Shown here: positions 22,179 through 33,182 of the stretch, piece after piece | Position numbering within the stretch: position 1 is the stretch's first letter | Layout: each line of letters begins with the position of its first letter | From: Branchipolynoe longqiensis | Taxonomy: Eukaryota; Annelida; Polychaeta; Phyllodocida; Polynoidae | DNA: 64,000 bases | Reading direction: 5' to 3' | Assembly: GCA_030323885.1 (NCBI GenBank) | Contig: CM059193.1 | Coordinates: 56,386,749-56,450,748, forward strand | The notes under the pieces: model-generated | Told to the model about the DNA's origin: nothing | Databases searched by the model: none | The model's input: only the letters and a program-made list of their open reading frames with translations | Program-made: the position numbers and the translations under genes

Positions 22179-22369
22179 TAAGTGACAAGCAAAAAAACAC
22201 CAAACAAAATATCTTGATTGTGTATCAACTGTATATGATGACCTGTAAATGTAAATCATATGGGTGACAAGCATAACTACTAAGGCATGTGATTATGTAC
22301 AAACTATTGTGAGTTATCCTATTTCATTATAAAATGTTCCTATTTCGTTATGCAATGTGGTTTCATTAT

Positions 22370-22550
22370 AAAAAGAGAGATGTGATGTATGTATTGTAAC
22401 ACACTGTGCTATATGTATGTATGTATGGGAGTCAAGACCCAGCGAGGGGTCACGTGATACAGTCAACAAGGTAAATGGTAGACCTAATAAACCTCACTTG
22501 CTATCCTGAGGTGCAGCCGTCAACGTCTTGTTACTTCTATGGATCTTACA
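22370..22550 (+). mobile_element. Polypurine tract and 3' LTR
   Basis: AAAAAGAGAGA (22370-22380) is a polypurine tract. It abuts TGTGATGTATG, the start of a 170-bp LTR candidate that ends GGATCTTACA (22381-22550), i.e. TG...CA. AATAAA at 22486-22491 would be the polyadenylation signal. The 5' LTR is outside the window or lost, so a target duplication cannot be tested. Confidence 0.6.
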
Positions 22551-22854
22551 CCCCCCAACTTGTTTCTCACTTCACATGGTCACTCCGATCCTCGCCACCG
22601 GACTGACCACTAAGCTCCTTTTTCCCCACCCACCCACTATTCCGATATTTTAAAGACATTAGATTATATAATTTTAATAAACCAATTTTATTAATAACAT
22701 TAACATTAAATATATATAATTATTACTGTTAATAATTAAGTAACTGTTGCCAACCCCTAGTTGCTATGTCATTTATTCAACTCCACTCAATTTGCTCATC
22801 TCGCTTCATCTCACTAACAGTAACATCCCTCACCACTCCGATCACCACATTGTA
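22551..22854. other. No gene seen
   Basis: C-rich then AT-rich sequence downstream of the LTR. Nothing recognisable. Confidence 0.4.
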
Positions 22855-23160
22855 AAGTCGGCGGCTGGTGGTGTGAGTTTTGTGGACAGGCTAATGAGAA
22901 ATCAATACAGGTAATGAAGGAAAGTAGATAAAGAGTGAAAGGTAGGAGAGTGAGACTCCCAGATTTATTATCTTATATAGGTTTCTATAATCCAAAATGG
23001 TGGTGGTCACATGGGTTGATCTCCCAATCCCTAACAGGCATTCATCTACCCACCAATCAGAGTTCAATCTCTTGTATCCAAGGCCTTGTCATGCTGGCCA
23101 CAGTGCCTTGTGGTGTGTAGTGATCCATAAATAACACCTGGGGGAGGGGGTATGTGAGGC
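22855..23160 (+). repeat. Dispersed repeat G, best copy
   Basis: AAGTCGGCGGCTGGTGG, AGAGTGAAAGGTAGGAGAGT, CAAGGCCTTGTCATGCTGG, CAGTGCCTTGTGGTGTG and GATCCATAAATAACACC occur in the same order, reversed, across 31205-32005, where the copy is split by another element. Possibly a solo LTR or part of a larger element. Confidence 0.6.
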
Positions 23161-23844
23161 AACTCCTCCAAAGACTGTATCTAAGAAGTGACGCTCCTCC
23201 TCTATACTATTTTACTGTACAATTTCTATATTTATGAGTAATAGTTTACCAACTCCACATATCCCACATATCCCTTTGGGTTTTATATATTACCATTTAC
23301 CAGTATATAGACAAGTTGCAATTTATTATAGTAGAGTTCATATATCCTCATATGTCATCATATCGGAACATTTTACAACATGACCTTTTCCCTGCAGCAT
23401 TCGGACCCCACATCTAAAAAATGTAAAGCCCCCGGGGGCTGCCCGGAACAAAGCCATGTCCTCCAACTTCTGCTTCCACGTTATGTGTGCTATTGACTGT
23501 AATGATATATCAATAAAGAAAACACATTCTACCTGACACAATCAACGTGTAACGTGGAACCGTGGCTCGCCAATATAAAAAGGCAATCAAATCGTGACGC
23601 TATATGAAGGGTTCAGGTGAAAGAACCGACAAATACATTTAAGTTGTTTCCTGTGAAATAGAACTTATTGTTGTGTTTTCCACTTAAAGGCTATCAATTT
23701 CATATTGCGTAGGGCTTTATATCAGGGATGTGGTAGCTTCTGTGGAAAAGAATCTAAGAAGAATTGATTATTAGAATGATGGGACCTTCAGTTGAAACGT
23801 GGTAGTAATCGCTTCATTGCAGCCTGGGAGGCATTTGTCGGTTT
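23161..23844. other. No gene seen
   Basis: Unique-looking sequence before the LINE. No feature supported. Confidence 0.4.
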
Positions 23845-24353
23845 GTCGCCTGAACCCCATGACAGTAGCGTCTCTTGTTAGGCCAATTTTAGAATACTGT
23901 CCACAAATTTGGAGCCCAATTTTTCGGAAATATATTCTGGAGATCGAAAAGGTTCAGAGATGTGCAATGAAATTAGTTGCAGTTATAAAGGACTTACCCT
24001 ATGAACAAAGGCTTAGGGAATTGAAACTTCCTACCCTTTCCTACAAAAGGAAAAGAAGTGACATAATTGAAGTATTTAAAATTATGAAAGGTTTTGATGA
24101 AATAGATATGAACCAATTTTTCACCTTGAATAAAAGAGAAGGCAGTCGGGGCCATACTCTCAAACTAGTAAAACCCAGAGCCATTTCAAAGTTAAGGCAA
24201 TGCAGTTTCTCAAACAGGATCATAAATATATGGAACAGTCTCCCACAAAATGATATTGATGCCGAGTCAATAAATTCATTCAAGAACAGATTAGAAAAGG
24301 CATGGGCTGATGATCCAGGGAAATTGGACCCCTTATTCACCACATGCTACTAA
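23845..24353 (+). pseudogene. CR1/Jockey-like LINE reverse transcriptase, C-terminal part
   Basis: LNPMTVASLVRPILEYCPQI then EIEKVQRCAMKLV, LPYEQRLRELKLPTLSYKR, and FSNRIINIWNSLPQ with INSFKNRLEKAW form the standard C-terminal region of CR1/Jockey-type ORF2 proteins. The diagnostic signatures are VRP-x-LEY, E-x-VQRR-x-K, ERL-x-x-L-x-LP-x-L-x-x-RR, WN-x-LP and FK-x-x-LD. The frame is open to the TAA at 24351-24353, so this piece has little damage. Endonuclease and RT palm are absent (5' truncation). The upstream GTG at 23799 is only the frame opening. Confidence 0.85.
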
Positions 24354-24511
24354 TTATTCCTTGTGTTGCTTATTTACTTGCACTCAAGCAAAAATGAGAG
24401 ACAAATAAGTGTTCACACTTCCTGTCTTTTTTTTTTGTGACAAGTTTTTTATTCTGCCCATAACGTATAAGCTACCATTCGCTATATAACAAGTCACATG
24501 ATATATACCTA

Positions 24512-24693
24512 CAGTAAAACCTCTCCAACAGACCACCTCCACAGATCGACCACTCCCCTATATCGATTGCTTTATTTGGGTCCCAACAATACCTTTGTAC
24601 GGAAGGATATTCTAGCTCCCTAAACCGACCACCTCCCTAAATGGACCACTTAAAGTCGGTCCCCTGGCCGGTCGATTTAGAGAGGCTTTACTG
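24512..24693. mobile_element. TA-flanked pogo-like MITE, 182 bp
   Basis: Termini CAGTAAAACCTCTCC and GAGAGGCTTTACTG with TA at 24510-24511 and 24694-24695. It is the uninterrupted counterpart of 12049-12526 and defines where the SINE entered that copy. Confidence 0.8.
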
Positions 24694-25191
24694 TATTTCA
24701 ACCATGTAAAAAATCTTTGCGTAAATACCTATATACATTCAACACTTATGGTAGTAAGACCAGCGCTCCTGCAGTGACAACAGATATACAATTATGAATG
24801 AACTTGAAAAAAACCCTTCTTATAGATATTGTATGTTTTGTGTAATATACTCAATGCACATAGCAACCACCCCACCCCCACCCCAACAAAGAATGTCTTT
24901 GACTATGAGGAACTTTAGTAATGCTTCGATACTTAGTAAAATTGTTATTCTTTTTATTCTTTTTATTCTTTTTTTCCCCACCCACCACGCTCTTTTGTTT
25001 ATGGTTCTGAATTGTGATACGATGCACCTCCCCCCTCTCCCTCCCTCCCCCCCCCCCCCCCCCCCGCTTCCACACACTCCCAACCGGGGTTGTTGGCCAC
25101 AGTGCTAAGTGAGTGTGAAGATTAGGCGTATCAATGTGGGTCAAACGCCCCGACGGTCTGCAGTAGTCATTGTCTCTTTCGCTGAGCCAAG
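24694..25191. other. No gene seen; C-rich run
   Basis: TTTTTATTCT repeats near 24950-24975 and a long C-rich run at 25030-25066. Otherwise no feature. Confidence 0.4.
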
Positions 25192-27290
25192 TTCCTTCCC
25201 TTCCTCTCCTCCTCTCCGCTCTTCCCATCGTCCCCCTCTCTTCCCCTCCTCCTCTCCTCTCTTCCCCTCCTCCCCTCCTCTCTCCCCCTCCTCATCCCTC
25301 TCTTCCCCTCCTCCTCTCCTCTCTTCCCTTCCTCCCCTCCTCTCTTCCCCTCCTCCCCTCCTCTCTCCCCATCCTCCTCTCCTCTCTTCCCCTCCTCCTC
25401 TCCTCTCTTCCCCTCCTCCCCCCTCTCTTCCCCTCCTCCCCTCCTCTCTTCCCCTCCTCCCCTCCCTCTCTTCCCCTCCTCCTCTCCTCTCTTCCCAAAC
25501 TCCCATCCTCTCTTCCCCTCCTCCTCCCCTCTCTCCCCCTCTCCCCCTCCTTCCCTCCTCCCCTCCCCCTCCTCTTCCCCTCCTCCCCTCCTCTCATCCC
25601 TTCCTCCCCTCCTCTCTTCCGCTCCTCATCCCTCTCTTCCCCTCCTCCTCTCCTCTCTTCCCTTCCTCCCCCTCTTCTCTTCCCCTCCTCCCCTCCTCTC
25701 TTCCCCTCCTCCCCTCCTCTCTTCCCCTCCTCCCCTCCTCTCTTCCCCTCCTCCCTCTCCTCTCTTCCCCTCCTCCTCCCCTCCTCTCTTCCCTCCTCCC
25801 TCCTCTCTTCCCCCCTCCTCTCCTCTCTGCCCCTCCTCCTCTGCTCTCTTTCCCCCCTCCTCTCCTCTCTTCCCTCCTCTCCTCCTCCTCCCCTCCTCTC
25901 CTCTTCCCCTCCTCCTCTCCTCTCTTCCCCTCCCTCCCTCTCCTCTCTTCCCCTCCTCCCCTCCTCTCTTCCCCTCCTCTCTTCTCTCCCCTCCTCCTCT
26001 CCTCTCTTCCCCCTCCCCTCCTCTCTTCCCATCCTCCCTCCTCTCTTCCCCATCCTCCTCCTCTCTTCCCCTCCTCTCTCCTCTCTCCCTCCTCCCTCCT
26101 CTTTCCCCTCCTCCTCTCCTCTCGCCCCTCCTCCTCCTCCTCTCTTTCCACCTCCTCTCCTCTCTTCCCCTCTCCTCTCCTCTCTTCCCCCCTCCTCTCC
26201 TCTCTTCCCACCTCCTCTCCTCTCTTCCCCTCTCCTCTCCTCTCTTCCCCTCCTCCTCTCCTCTCTTCCCCTCCTCCTCTCCTCTCTTCCCCTCCTCCCT
26301 CCTCTCTTCCCCTCATCCTCTCCTCTCTTCCCCTCCTCCTCTCCTCTCTTCCCATCCTCCCTCCTCTCTTCCCCTCCTCCTCTCCTCTCTGCCCCTCCTC
26401 CTCTGCTCTCTTTCCCACCTCCTCTCCTCTCTTCCCCTCCTCTCCTCCTCTCTTCCCCCCTCTCTTCTCTTCCCCTCCTCCTCTGCTCTCTTCTCCACCT
26501 CCTCTCCTCTCTTCCCCTCCTCCTCTCCTCTCTTCCCCTCCTCCTCTCTTCTCTTCCCCTCCTCCTCTGCTCTCTTCCCCACCTCCTCTCCTCTCTTCCC
26601 CTCCTCCCCCTCCTCTCCCCCCCTCCTCCTCTCCTCTCTTCCCCTTCTCCTCTCCTCTCTCCCAATCCCTCCTGTATTCCTCACATCCCATCCCCTCTCC
26701 TCCATCCCCATCCGCTCCCCCCTCCTCTCCCCCCCCCCCCCCCAACACCTTCATCTCCTCTTCGCTACTTCCTCTTCTCTCTCTCCCCACCTATCTTGTC
26801 TTACCCACGTTCTATCCCCTCTTTCCCATCTCCCCTGCTCCACCTCCAATCCCCTCTCCCTCCCCCTCCTCTCTCCACTTCCCTCATTTCTTTCCCATCA
26901 CCCAATTCCTTTTCTCTACCCTCCATCTCTTCTCCCTCGAACTTACCCTCCTCTCCTCCCTTCTTCCCCACTTCCCCATCTATCTCCCGTCCTTCACCTC
27001 CTCTCTTCCAGCCCCTACTCTCTCTTCACCCCCACCATTGTCCCCCCTCCTTCCTTCCCTTCTCCATCCTCTCTTCCCCTTCTTCCCGACTCTCTCCCAT
27101 CTCCCTTCCTCTCCCATCTCCATTCCACTACCTCTACCCAACTCTCCCCTCCTCCTTTCTCCCTCTCCCCTCCTCACCCCTCTTCATTCGCCACCCTCCC
27201 TCACCTCTCCCCATCTCTCCCCCCTCTCCCCTCCTCTCTTCCACCTCCCCTCCTCCTCTCTTCTCTCCCCCCCCCCCGCCCCCTTCTCCG
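25192..27290. repeat. 2.1-kb polypyrimidine tract (CT/CCT-rich)
   Basis: Almost pure C/T on the plus strand. Many units are about 21 bp (CTCTTCCCCTCCTCC plus CCTCCT), so three frames stay open for hundreds of codons on the plus strand (S/P/L-rich) and the minus strand gives G/E/R-rich frames. Such mirror-rich homopurine-homopyrimidine DNA can form triplex (H-DNA) structures. Repeat order decays after about 26650. Confidence 0.95.
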
Positions 27291-27459
27291 CTGACGTCAG
27301 CTAATCGTCACCAGCCTACTCCCGAAGGGGGGGGGGGTGGTACTTTAAATTGGAAAACAATGAAAACCCCTACACAAATAAGTAAGATGAAATCTGTTCT
27401 AGGCATGCACTTTAGTGGGCATGCTAGAGTATTAAAAAAATGTCTGTTCGTCTTGTGTC

Positions 27460-27694
27460 TTTGAGGTTTTGCATCCTGGCAACAGCCAAGGTCATACCAG
27501 TACAGGTACTGACTTGTGACAGTGTACACTCATGGTGACTTTATAGTGCTGCCCCACTGGGAGACCAGGCCACAGGCCATGACCCGATTTCCCACCCACT
27601 CACATTATACTGACACTGAACTAACCAGTCCTTCTTGCCCTATCCTACTAATGCCACACACCAGGCTAGGTAGCGCCAAGTATAAATTTTGAAT
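27460..27694 (-). mobile_element. SINE type A, head missing
   Basis: Reversed tail and body (TTTTGCATCCTGGCAACAGC to GGCTAGGTAGCGCCAAG). The tRNA-like head is absent, so the copy is 5'-truncated. Confidence 0.75.
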
Positions 27695-27949
27695 GAGCGC
27701 AACACCACACATTTGCTGTCATTGCTGAAGGCTCAGAGAACCTTTAGTGTGACAGGGCCTTGTACTTCCTGCAGTCTCTGTGCATGCGTTCTTTCCGACG
27801 TCGGCCCCGATGACGCCACCTGGCGTGCGGCGGGTGAATCATGACCCGGGGTTAGTTATTGTCATCCACCGCCGCTAGATGGAGCATGTGGCAGTGGAAA
27901 CCCGGCCTAATGAATGTTAATATGCTCTCTGGTGGTCTTTGCAGGTCTC
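27695..27949. other. CpG-rich stretch, foldback-like end
   Basis: TAGTGTGACAGGGCCTT (27749-27765) resembles the right terminus of the foldback element at 32048-32772 (AGTGTGACAGGGCCATTA). No matching left end was found, so it may be a remnant. Confidence 0.35.
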
Positions 27950-28735
27950 TGCGGTTCCGTACCAGTCTCCACTGGTTTCCACCGGTCTCCAGCTGGTCTC
28001 CACAAGTCTCCGCCAGTCTCCGCCACTCTCCTCCACTCTCTGCCACATTCCGCCACTCACCGCCAGTCTTCGCCACTCTCTGCCACTCTCCGCCAGTCTC
28101 CGTCACTCTCCGCCACTCTCCGCCACTCTCCGCCACTCTCCACCACTCTCTGCCACTCTCCGCCACTCTCTGCCACTCTCCGCCAGTCTCTGCCACTCTC
28201 CGCCACTCTCCGCCACTTTCCGCCACGCTCCGCCATTCTTCGCCACCCTCTGCCACTCTTTGCCACTCTCCACCACTCTCCGCCACTCTCCATCACTCTC
28301 CACCACTCTCGCCACCCTCCGCCACTCACCGCCACTCTCCGCCACTGTCCGCCACCCTCCGCCACTCTCCGCACCCCTCCGCCACTCTGCACCACTCTGC
28401 GCCACTCACCGCCACTCTCCACCACTCTCCGCCACTCTCCGCCACTCTCCGCCATTCTTCGCCACCCTCCGCCACTCTCCGCCACTCTGCACCACTATCC
28501 ACCACTCTCTGCCACTCTCCGCCACTCTCCGCCACTCTCCACCACTCTCCGCAACCCGCCGCCACTCTCCGCCACTCTCCACCACTCTCCACCACCCTCC
28601 ACCACTCTCCGCCACCCTCCGCCACTCTCTGCACCCCTCCGCCACTCTCCGCAAACCTCTGCCACTCTCTGCCACTCTTCGCCACTTTTCACCACTTTTC
28701 GCCGCTCTCCGCCAGCCTTCACCGGCCGGTCTTCG
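27950..28735. repeat. Minisatellite, 10-bp unit
   Basis: About 75 copies of CGCCACTCTC with variants (CACCACTCTC, TGCCACTCTC). Open frames of up to 334 codons on the plus strand and several on the minus are repeat by-products (10-bp unit, 30-bp coding period). Confidence 0.95.
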
Positions 28736-28976
28736 CTGGTCGCCAAGTTGGTAGGCGTCAAGGCCTCACACGAGCAAAAGGCACTGGCCCAGAACAACCA
28801 CCGTTTTCTATGCAAATAAGGCTGCGCGCACAGACCGGAAACGACACTTGGGGATCAGCGTGAGCAGCGGGGCGCTGCGACGCGGTCAGCCTCAATATAT
28901 ACAGCACGCCGGCAACAGCAGTATCCGCCCTCGTTTTCATCTCGGTACATCATCACGACGCTGCTCCTTACGATGG

Positions 28977-29402
28977 TTGTTTGTTGGTTGTTGGAGTTTC
29001 ACGTCCTGGCAACATATAGGGTCATATCAAGACAGGTACTGACTTGTGACAGTGTGTGCTCCTGGCGAGTTTATAGTGCTCTCCCACCTGGGAGACCGGG
29101 CCGCCAGCACCATTACCTGATATCCCACTCAGTCACATTATCCTGACACCAAGCCAACCAACCCGTCCTTGCCCTATCCTTATTATTGCCACACTCAGCA
29201 ATAATAAGGATAGGGCAAGGACGGGTTGGTTAGCTCAGTGTCAGTGTAATGTAACTGAGTTGGATATCAGGTCATGGTGTCGACGGCTTGGTCGCCCAGT
29301 GGGGCAGCACTATAAAGTAGCCATGAGTGTGCACTATTATAAGTCGTTCCGTGTCTTGATATGACCCTAGATGTTGCCAGGACGTAAAACTCTAAAAAAC
29401 AA
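28977..29402. mobile_element. Two SINE-A halves in a head-to-head hairpin
   Basis: 28977-29189 is a minus-strand type-A copy and 29198-29402 a plus-strand one. Both are truncated at the same body position and joined through the 8-base loop CACACTCA. The inner 34 bp of each arm are perfectly complementary (29156-29189 and 29198-29231). The outer arms are diverged. Confidence 0.85.
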
Positions 29403-29637
29403 CCGACCGTGGGCTTTGAGAATCGGACAATGTAGGCCCGAAGATTGCCATACGTGAGGTGACAGTTTCATATACTACTGACACACCATCGCCAACCATC
29501 TGGTCTCTTGAGTAGTAGATGAAAATGCAGAATTCTAGCTGGTTCCAAAGTTTTCAATATTTTCAAGGTAGTACAAATATTACTACTTTTCCACACCCCC
29601 TCCCTCTCCTACACATCAACAGTTAACTATCAAACCC

Positions 29638-29885
29638 AGAGGGGGTGGCTGAATGAGTTGAGCACACACCTGCCGGTTTGGTAGGTCATGGGATTTCGAA
29701 CTTCCAACCCTGGTCAAGTCAAACCAATGACATAAAAATTGATAATTGTCACGACCTAGGCTGTAGTTCGGAATTACCAGGATAGGGCAAGGAGCAGTGG
29801 AATGAGGAAGACGAATCGGCCGCGATTGAAATTTCCCCATCTTAATCAACTAATGTGCAAAGATAACAACAACAAAAACAACGCA
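29638..29885 (+). mobile_element. SINE type B
   Basis: Head GGGGGTGGCTGAATGAG, body, tail AAGGAGCAGTGGAATGAGG, TTGAAATTTCCCC, A-rich end with AACAAC repeats. More diverged than 19514-19748. Confidence 0.75.
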
Positions 29886-30255
29886 AACACAAAAACCTTT
29901 GCTGAAAAATATCAACATTTTACTAAATGATCAAAGTTGTGCTTTACTGACATCCTCCATCACCTGTTCGTACACTTTGTTTGACTGAAAATGTTGAAGA
30001 CTTTGGATGACCCCATACCTAATCAATCGAACATAATTTACTTAGAAGTGTAAATTTAATACGTGTGCCATTATTAAATTGAGCTGACTTCGACGACTGG
30101 ATTTTTGTAGACCACACCCCACACATCTACACCAAGTACTCAACCAGATGTATGAGGGGAATTCAACTTCCGGTTGGCCGGAATAAAGCATGAGGCATTG
30201 AGTGCGACCAAGGGTGAAGAATTGCGATTAGTAAGCCTCTCCGCATTAAGCATTC
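29886..30255. other. No gene seen
   Basis: No feature supported. Confidence 0.4.
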
Positions 30256-30269
30256 ACCAGTAATTCAAC

Positions 30270-30597
30270 CGAGTGCGGTGCCCTAATCGATCGAGCGCGG
30301 GCCTCGCTTGCGGAAGGTCAAGAGTTCGGTTCCCAGTCGAGTCAAACCAATGACTTTAAAATTGATACTTGTCGCTTGCTAGCCTGGTGCTCGGCATTAA
30401 CAGGGATGGGCAAGGACTGGTTAGCTTAGTGTCAGGATAATGTGACTGAGTGGGATATCAGGTCATGGTGCTGGTGGCCTAATTTTCCAGTGGGGCAGCA
30501 CTATAAAGTCATCATGAGTGCACACTGACACAAGTTGGTACCCATCCTGATATGACCATCAATGTTGCTAGGATGTAAAACAACAACAAACAAACAA
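30270..30597 (+). mobile_element. SINE type A with 14-bp target duplication
   Basis: A complete copy (head GCGGTGCCCTAATCGATCG, body and tail ending AACAAACAAACA). ACCAGTAATTCAAC lies directly before (30256-30269) and directly after (30598-30611). The duplication fixes both ends of the family and shows LINE-type retroposition. Confidence 0.9.
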
Positions 30598-30611
30598 ACC
30601 AGTAATTCAAC

Positions 30612-31204
30612 ACCCAGACCTAGCGATAATAGACGACTTGGTAATTCCAGCCACGCGGTGCTTTGTGGGATCTGTCAAAGCGAAACAAACCCACGCAAAA
30701 CACATGGTTCATGTTGAAGCAGTGAGTGCCGCCATGGCATTTACAAGTTTGTTACAAAACATTTGAGCTACAGTTTGCAAGTTAGAATACCAAATGAAAT
30801 AAATATCATAGATTAAGATGTGAATCTTTTAAGTACCACTTCATGTAGACAAAAGTCATCATTGCATTTTACACCATCTGCATTTAGATCTAGACAAATG
30901 TAGATTAAAAACTGTCTATAGTTAGAGTCAGTTTACTACAGTGTTTGAAAACCATGGAATTAAAAAATATATATGAATGCTCATGACTTGGAATCATGGA
31001 ATTTGAACTATTATTGCATTTGTCTAGATTAAAATATAGATTACCCCTTTACCAGAGAACATGTCGTAAAATTTTCCCATATTTGAGATGGGCTATGGAG
31101 AACTATTTTATAATAAATTGCAAATGGTCTATATAATGGTAGATGGTATGTAAAACCAAAGGCATATAAGGTATATGTGGTGTTGGTGATCCGTTACTAA
31201 TTAA
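30612..31204. other. No gene seen
   Basis: AT-rich; several TAGATTAAAA-type strings recur. No gene or named repeat supported. Confidence 0.4.
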
Positions 31205-32005
31205 AGATAGAAATTGTATATTAATATAGATAGTGAGAGAGGGTCACTTCTTGACATGAGAGAGGGTCACTTCTTGACAGGTGAGAGAGTCTTTGGAACT
31301 CTCCTCACATACCCCTCCCCCCCACCCCCCTCAAGTGTTATTTATGGATCTCTGCACACCAGACACAACAGGGCACTGTAGCCAGACCTAACCATGCCTT
31401 GGTTACATGGATATTGAATGTTCATTGGCTAATATAAGAATGCCTGTTGGTGATTGGATGATTTGGTCATGTGCACACCACCGCCTTAATTCACAGAACG
31501 GAGACAAAGTTGGTATAATGGGTTTTTTAATCTTCAGAATTTCACAGTTACAGTTTAGTTGAAGTCAATGTACAGGAACCAGCACCGCGGGAATCGAGCC
31601 CTCAGCCCTATCAATTGTCTTTTATGTTATTGGTGTGGGTGGGTGGGCAAGAAAGTCGGGTCGAAGTTAGGCGGACGGCAACTGCAATGGTTCTGGGCGT
31701 TTTGCAGGGTGAGGCAGATACCATACAGATCTCGCCGGCAGAGTTCAGGTCAATGGCGCCACCTATCGAGTTAGTCAGGAACTAAAGTATATTCCTCCAG
31801 GTGGCAGCATCATTTCGTCCAGTCTCCGCCGAGAATTACTCATGTTAATTATAACATGTACGATTCCTGAGACGATATATATGTAATACAGAAGGGAGTC
31901 TAACTCTCCTACCTTTCACTCTATATCTACTTTCCTTCCTTTCCTGTAGTGATTTCGTATTAGCCTATCTACACCACTCAAACTGCCAGCCGTCGACTTT
32001 ACAAT
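31205..32005 (-). repeat. Dispersed repeat G split by an insertion
   Basis: 31205-31482 and 31860-32005 read, on the minus strand, as the two halves of the repeat at 22855-23160. The halves are separated by 31483-31859, a CATGTT-hairpin family member. The near-duplicate GAGAGAGGGTCACTTCTTGACA occurs twice at 31232-31280. Confidence 0.65.
31483..31859 (-). mobile_element. CATGTT-hairpin family member inserted in repeat G
   Basis: On the minus strand it starts with CATGTT-ataatt-AACATG then AGTAATTCTCGG. It contains GGTGGCGCCATTGACC, TTGCCCACCCACCCACACC and GGGCTGAGGGCTCGATTCCC (B-box-like, plus-strand position 31585-31605), and ends in an AT-rich part. Interruption of repeat G argues that this family is mobile. 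A target duplication is not clear. Confidence 0.6.
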
Positions 32006-32047
32006 GAGTCCTGAACTGAAACGCTGAATGCCAATGCTGATGTGAAC

Positions 32048-32772
32048 AGGAGCCTAATACCCCTGTCACACTACGACGTAACGAGCCAACGTGAGCCTAA
32101 CGTGATGATTTTTCGTCATTACGTTACCGTACGTTGGGTTACGTTATGATGACGTCATAATGACGTTAGAATGACGTCGAGCTACGTCATGTTACGTCGT
32201 GTTACGTCGGCGCGCGTCGAGGTTTTGAACCTGTTCAAAAGTTTCGACGTATCTCGACGTGAAGCCGTTACGTCGGGATGACGTGACAATGACGTTAGGT
32301 AGACGTTCCGCGATCGTTATAGCAGCGTAAATGACGTTAGAGTCATGTTATGTCACATCAGACCGACGGCCCGGGTGGGAGCAACGTGTGAGCAGCGTTT
32401 TGCACGTTACGGTCACGTTACGGTCACGTTACGGTCACGTTACGGTCACGTTACGGTCACGTTACGGTCACGTTACGGTCACGTTACGGTCACGTTACGG
32501 TCACGTTACGGTCACGTTACGCTCACGTTACGTCCACGTCGCACCCGTTATGGCGACGTTACGCTCACGTTACACTAACGCCCGGTCACGTCGCCAATTA
32601 CCCCTCCCCTCTAACGTTGTCACGTTACAGCTAACGTCACGACGTACACCGACGTTACTTTCACGTTACGCTCACGTCCACAATTTGCATATTACGCCCA
32701 TAACGTCGACGTAATATAATTATTTTCACGTTCTGCCTACGCTGACGTAGTCACGTCATAGTGTGACAGGGC
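32048..32772. mobile_element. Foldback/TIR element filled with ACGTTA motifs
   Basis: Left end CCCCTGTCACACTACGACGT, right end ATAGTGTGACAGGGCCATTA: inverted termini of about 20 bp with mismatches. The interior is made of CGTTACGGTCA (11 bp, about 12 tandem copies in 32398-32530) and scattered TAACGT/ACGTTA/GACGTC words on both sides. The palindromic core TTTTGAACCTGTTCAAAA is at 32223-32240. Architecture as in 10262-10800. No protein. Confidence 0.7.
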
Positions 32773-33182
32773 CATTAGTAAGTAAAGTGACTGACAATTG
32801 TGTGTGGAATTGGATATTTATTAGCTCGAAAGGCTTAATTATGGATAACTGTGTATTCAATATATTCATTACATTATTATGTTGCCTGATGGGATCCATG
32901 TTCATGCAAAATTGTTTGATTTTATTGAAAATAATAGAAATACAGAAGTGTCTTGTGCATATCGGTAAAACCAATGGGCATGCAACTTTGTTTTGCTTTG
33001 GACCCCATTTCTTTGCGCATGCTTGGTTGAAATTATGATCCCGTCTATAAATGAGAAAAAGAAATGGAGCTAATTCATTGCTAGCTCTAAGACTCGATTT
33101 CCACGTATGTGATTGGTTGGCTGGAAGTTGCATTTTAAGATTAGAAGGTAACCTTTAAGCATTTGGAGTTTTTCAAGATGGT

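Noticed and set aside
25109..27464. Open frames of 731 and 764 codons (plus) and 398-457 codons (minus)
   Set aside because: Pure S/P/L or G/E/R low complexity from the pyrimidine tract, open in several frames on both strands. No domain, splice signal or start context.
27852..28863. Open frames of up to 334 codons on both strands
   Set aside because: Translation of the 10-bp CGCCACTCTC minisatellite. No non-repeat coding sequence at either end.
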